Assembly (NCBI GenBank): GCA_035270925.1
Contig: DATESG010000072.1
Span: 1-5,442 of the forward strand
DNA from: DATESG01 sp035270925
GTDB taxonomy: Bacteria > Bacillota_I > Bacilli_A > RFN20 > CAG-826
Length of the DNA stretch: 5,442 bases
Direction of reading: 5' to 3'
Shown: positions 4,237 to 5,442 of the stretch, piece by piece
How the letters are laid out: each line of letters begins with the position of its first letter
How positions within the stretch are numbered: position 1 is the first letter of the stretch
Made by a program: the position numbers and the translations under genes
The notes under the pieces: generated by a model
What the model saw: the letters and a program-made list of their open reading frames with translations, nothing else
Databases searched by the model: none
Told to the model about the DNA's origin: nothing

Positions 4237-5442
4237 ATGAATAAATCGTTTAGAGTAAAATTTAAATCTTTTACTGATGCTGAAATTATTAGACTCATCA
4301 AAACGGCGTTGCCTTTTCTTTTAGCATTCTTTGTTCCCTTTGTATTAACAATTATTTTGTTTAAGCAAAATGGCTACTATCCATTTGATGAAAACGGCCA
4401 TAGTTTAGCAATGATTGATATGCAGGGACAATATCTGCCTTTCTTTCGTTATTATAAACAAATATTAAATGGGGACGCAGACATTATCTATACGCTTGGC
4501 AAGGTGCTGGGCGGCGATATGATATCAATCTTCTTATATTATTTAGCCTCACCCTTTAACTTAATGATTGCCTTTTTCTCTGTGAGCGAACTTCCAGCCG
4601 CGCTGCTTTGGATTGTCGTCCTAAAAGTGGGCTGTTCGGGGCTTACTGGATATATCGCGTTAAACAACATTAATAAAAACGGTTATGCGAATCTAATATT
4701 TTCCATCTCCTATGCTTTAATTGCTTATAACTTTGTTTATTACTCAAATATCATGTGGCTCGACGGTGTAATTGCCCTCCCACTTGTGACTTTAGGAATT
4801 AAACACATTATTGACAAGAAGATGCCGTTACTTTATATCTTCGCCCTCGCATACGTCTTGATGACTTCTTGGTACATTGGAATTATGGTTTGTATGTTCT
4901 CGGCCTTTTTCTTCCTGACAGAATACTTTGGCCGGGCCAACGACCATAGTGGAGAGCACAAAATAATTTTAACCTTTACGATTGCCTCGCTCGTTGCTGG
5001 GATCGCTTCATTTGCGTTCTGGGGCAGTGCGATTATAAATATCATGGGAACGAAAGGCTCGTCCAGTTTTTCAAACTTATCAATCACGATTAAACACTTT
5101 TATGAGGCAATTAGGATTGAACGTGGTTTTGTCTTTGGTGGCTACGCGGGAATGAATGATATTACAGGCCAAGCGATTGCAATTTACGTCGGGGCTATTC
5201 CAATGATTCTCACGCTCTTATTCTTTACTAACAAGGGCATTGACATAAAGCGTCGGCTAATTGTAGGCGGATTATTCGCAGTTTATCTATTAGCCTTCTT
5301 CAATCAGGGGCTTGATCATCTCTTTCATGGGGGACCAGCGCCAAATTGGTTTCCAGGTCGTTATACTTTTATTTTCGGTTTCCTCCTTGTTTTTTATGGC
5401 GCGGAGTCATTTAAGAAAATTGAAAAATTACCTTGGTATAGT
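4237..5442 (+). CDS. yfhO: YfhO-family membrane glycosyltransferase (GT-C type), N-terminal part
   Basis: The frame is open from ATG 4237 to the window edge (402 codons). YfhO proteins usually run to about 850-900 residues, so roughly half is missing. About ten hydrophobic segments are visible, at roughly 22-42, 93-115, 119-141, 150-170, 173-190, 197-230 (probably two), 243-268, 313-331, 340-356 and 376-390. Family-like motifs are the first-loop acidic segment DMQGQYLPFF (61-70), typical of GT-C enzymes, then YYLASPFNL (101-109), MWLDGVIALP (173-182) and PNWFPGRYTFIF (369-380). In Bacillus and relatives YfhO is thought to transfer a sugar from undecaprenyl phosphate to lipoteichoic acid on the outer face, using lipid-sugar made by CsbB, whose homologue is the divergent neighbour. 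An in-frame TAA at 4222-4224 and the lack of other ATGs before residue 59 make 4237 the best start. No Shine-Dalgarno precedes it. The acceptor polymer is inferred. Confidence 0.87.
   Translation, partial: MNKSFRVKFKSFTDAEIIRLIKTALPFLLAFFVPFVLTIILFKQNGYYPFDENGHSLAMIDMQGQYLPFFRYYKQILNGDADIIYTLGKVLGGDMISIFLYYLASPFNLMIAFFSVSELPAALLWIVVLKVGCSGLTGYIALNNINKNGYANLIFSISYALIAYNFVYYSNIMWLDGVIALPLVTLGIKHIIDKKMPLLYIFALAYVLMTSWYIGIMVCMFSAFFFLTEYFGRANDHSGEHKIILTFTIASLVAGIASFAFWGSAIINIMGTKGSSSFSNLSITIKHFYEAIRIERGFVFGGYAGMNDITGQAIAIYVGAIPMILTLLFFTNKGIDIKRRLIVGGLFAVYLLAFFNQGLDHLFHGGPAPNWFPGRYTFIFGFLLVFYGAESFKKIEKLPWYS

Noticed and set aside
4833..5087. 84-codon antisense open frame inside the yfhO-like gene
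   Set aside because: It is the reverse of membrane-segment codons; the + strand frame is continuous, has family motifs and explains the region.
1..5442. Mycoplasma-type code with TGA as tryptophan
   Set aside because: All tryptophans seen are TGG and the first gene stops at TGA exactly at the overlap with bcd.

Overview
The window looks like chromosomal DNA of a low-GC Gram-positive bacterium (Bacillota/Firmicutes, possibly an Erysipelotrichia- or Acholeplasma-like lineage), probably a fermentative anaerobe. This rests on the AT-rich base use, GGAGG-type ribosome sites, a Bcd-EtfB-EtfA gene set of the kind known from butyrate-forming anaerobes, and a CsbB/YfhO-type pair known from Gram-positive cell envelopes. 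Tryptophan is TGG throughout and the first gene ends at TGA in a tight overlap, so the standard code is in use and a Mycoplasma-type code is unlikely. Genus and species cannot be read from this window.

Region 1 (1-3004, + strand) is the 3' part of a fermentation operon. The last 35 codons of a MaoC-like (hot-dog fold) enoyl-CoA hydratase are followed by a butyryl-CoA dehydrogenase-type acyl-CoA dehydrogenase (bcd), then etfB and etfA. All three junctions overlap (4, 1 and 8 bp), which points to one polycistronic, translationally coupled mRNA. The hydratase would make crotonyl-CoA (or another enoyl-CoA). Bcd with the EtfAB heterodimer would reduce it, probably by NADH-driven flavin-based electron bifurcation to ferredoxin or flavodoxin.

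Region 2 (3005-3222) contains no gene. It holds a strong intrinsic terminator for the etf operon (+ strand) and, facing it, a terminator-like hairpin for the convergent gene on the - strand.

Region 3 (3223-5442) carries two divergent genes separated by 81 bp. On the - strand is a membrane-anchored family 2 glycosyltransferase of the CsbB / polyprenyl-phosphate sugar synthase type. On the + strand is the N-terminal 402 codons of a YfhO-family polytopic membrane protein, cut by the window edge. In Bacillus-type bacteria CsbB charges undecaprenyl phosphate with a sugar on the inner face, and YfhO (GT-C fold) transfers that sugar to lipoteichoic acid outside. The pairing suggests an envelope-polymer glycosylation module. 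The gap between them holds overlapping divergent promoter elements, and the yfhO-like gene has no visible Shine-Dalgarno sequence.

Nothing here is clearly a new system. The points most worth checking are the MaoC-type hydratase joined to bcd-etfBA, the divergent csbB/yfhO arrangement, and the SD-less start of yfhO.
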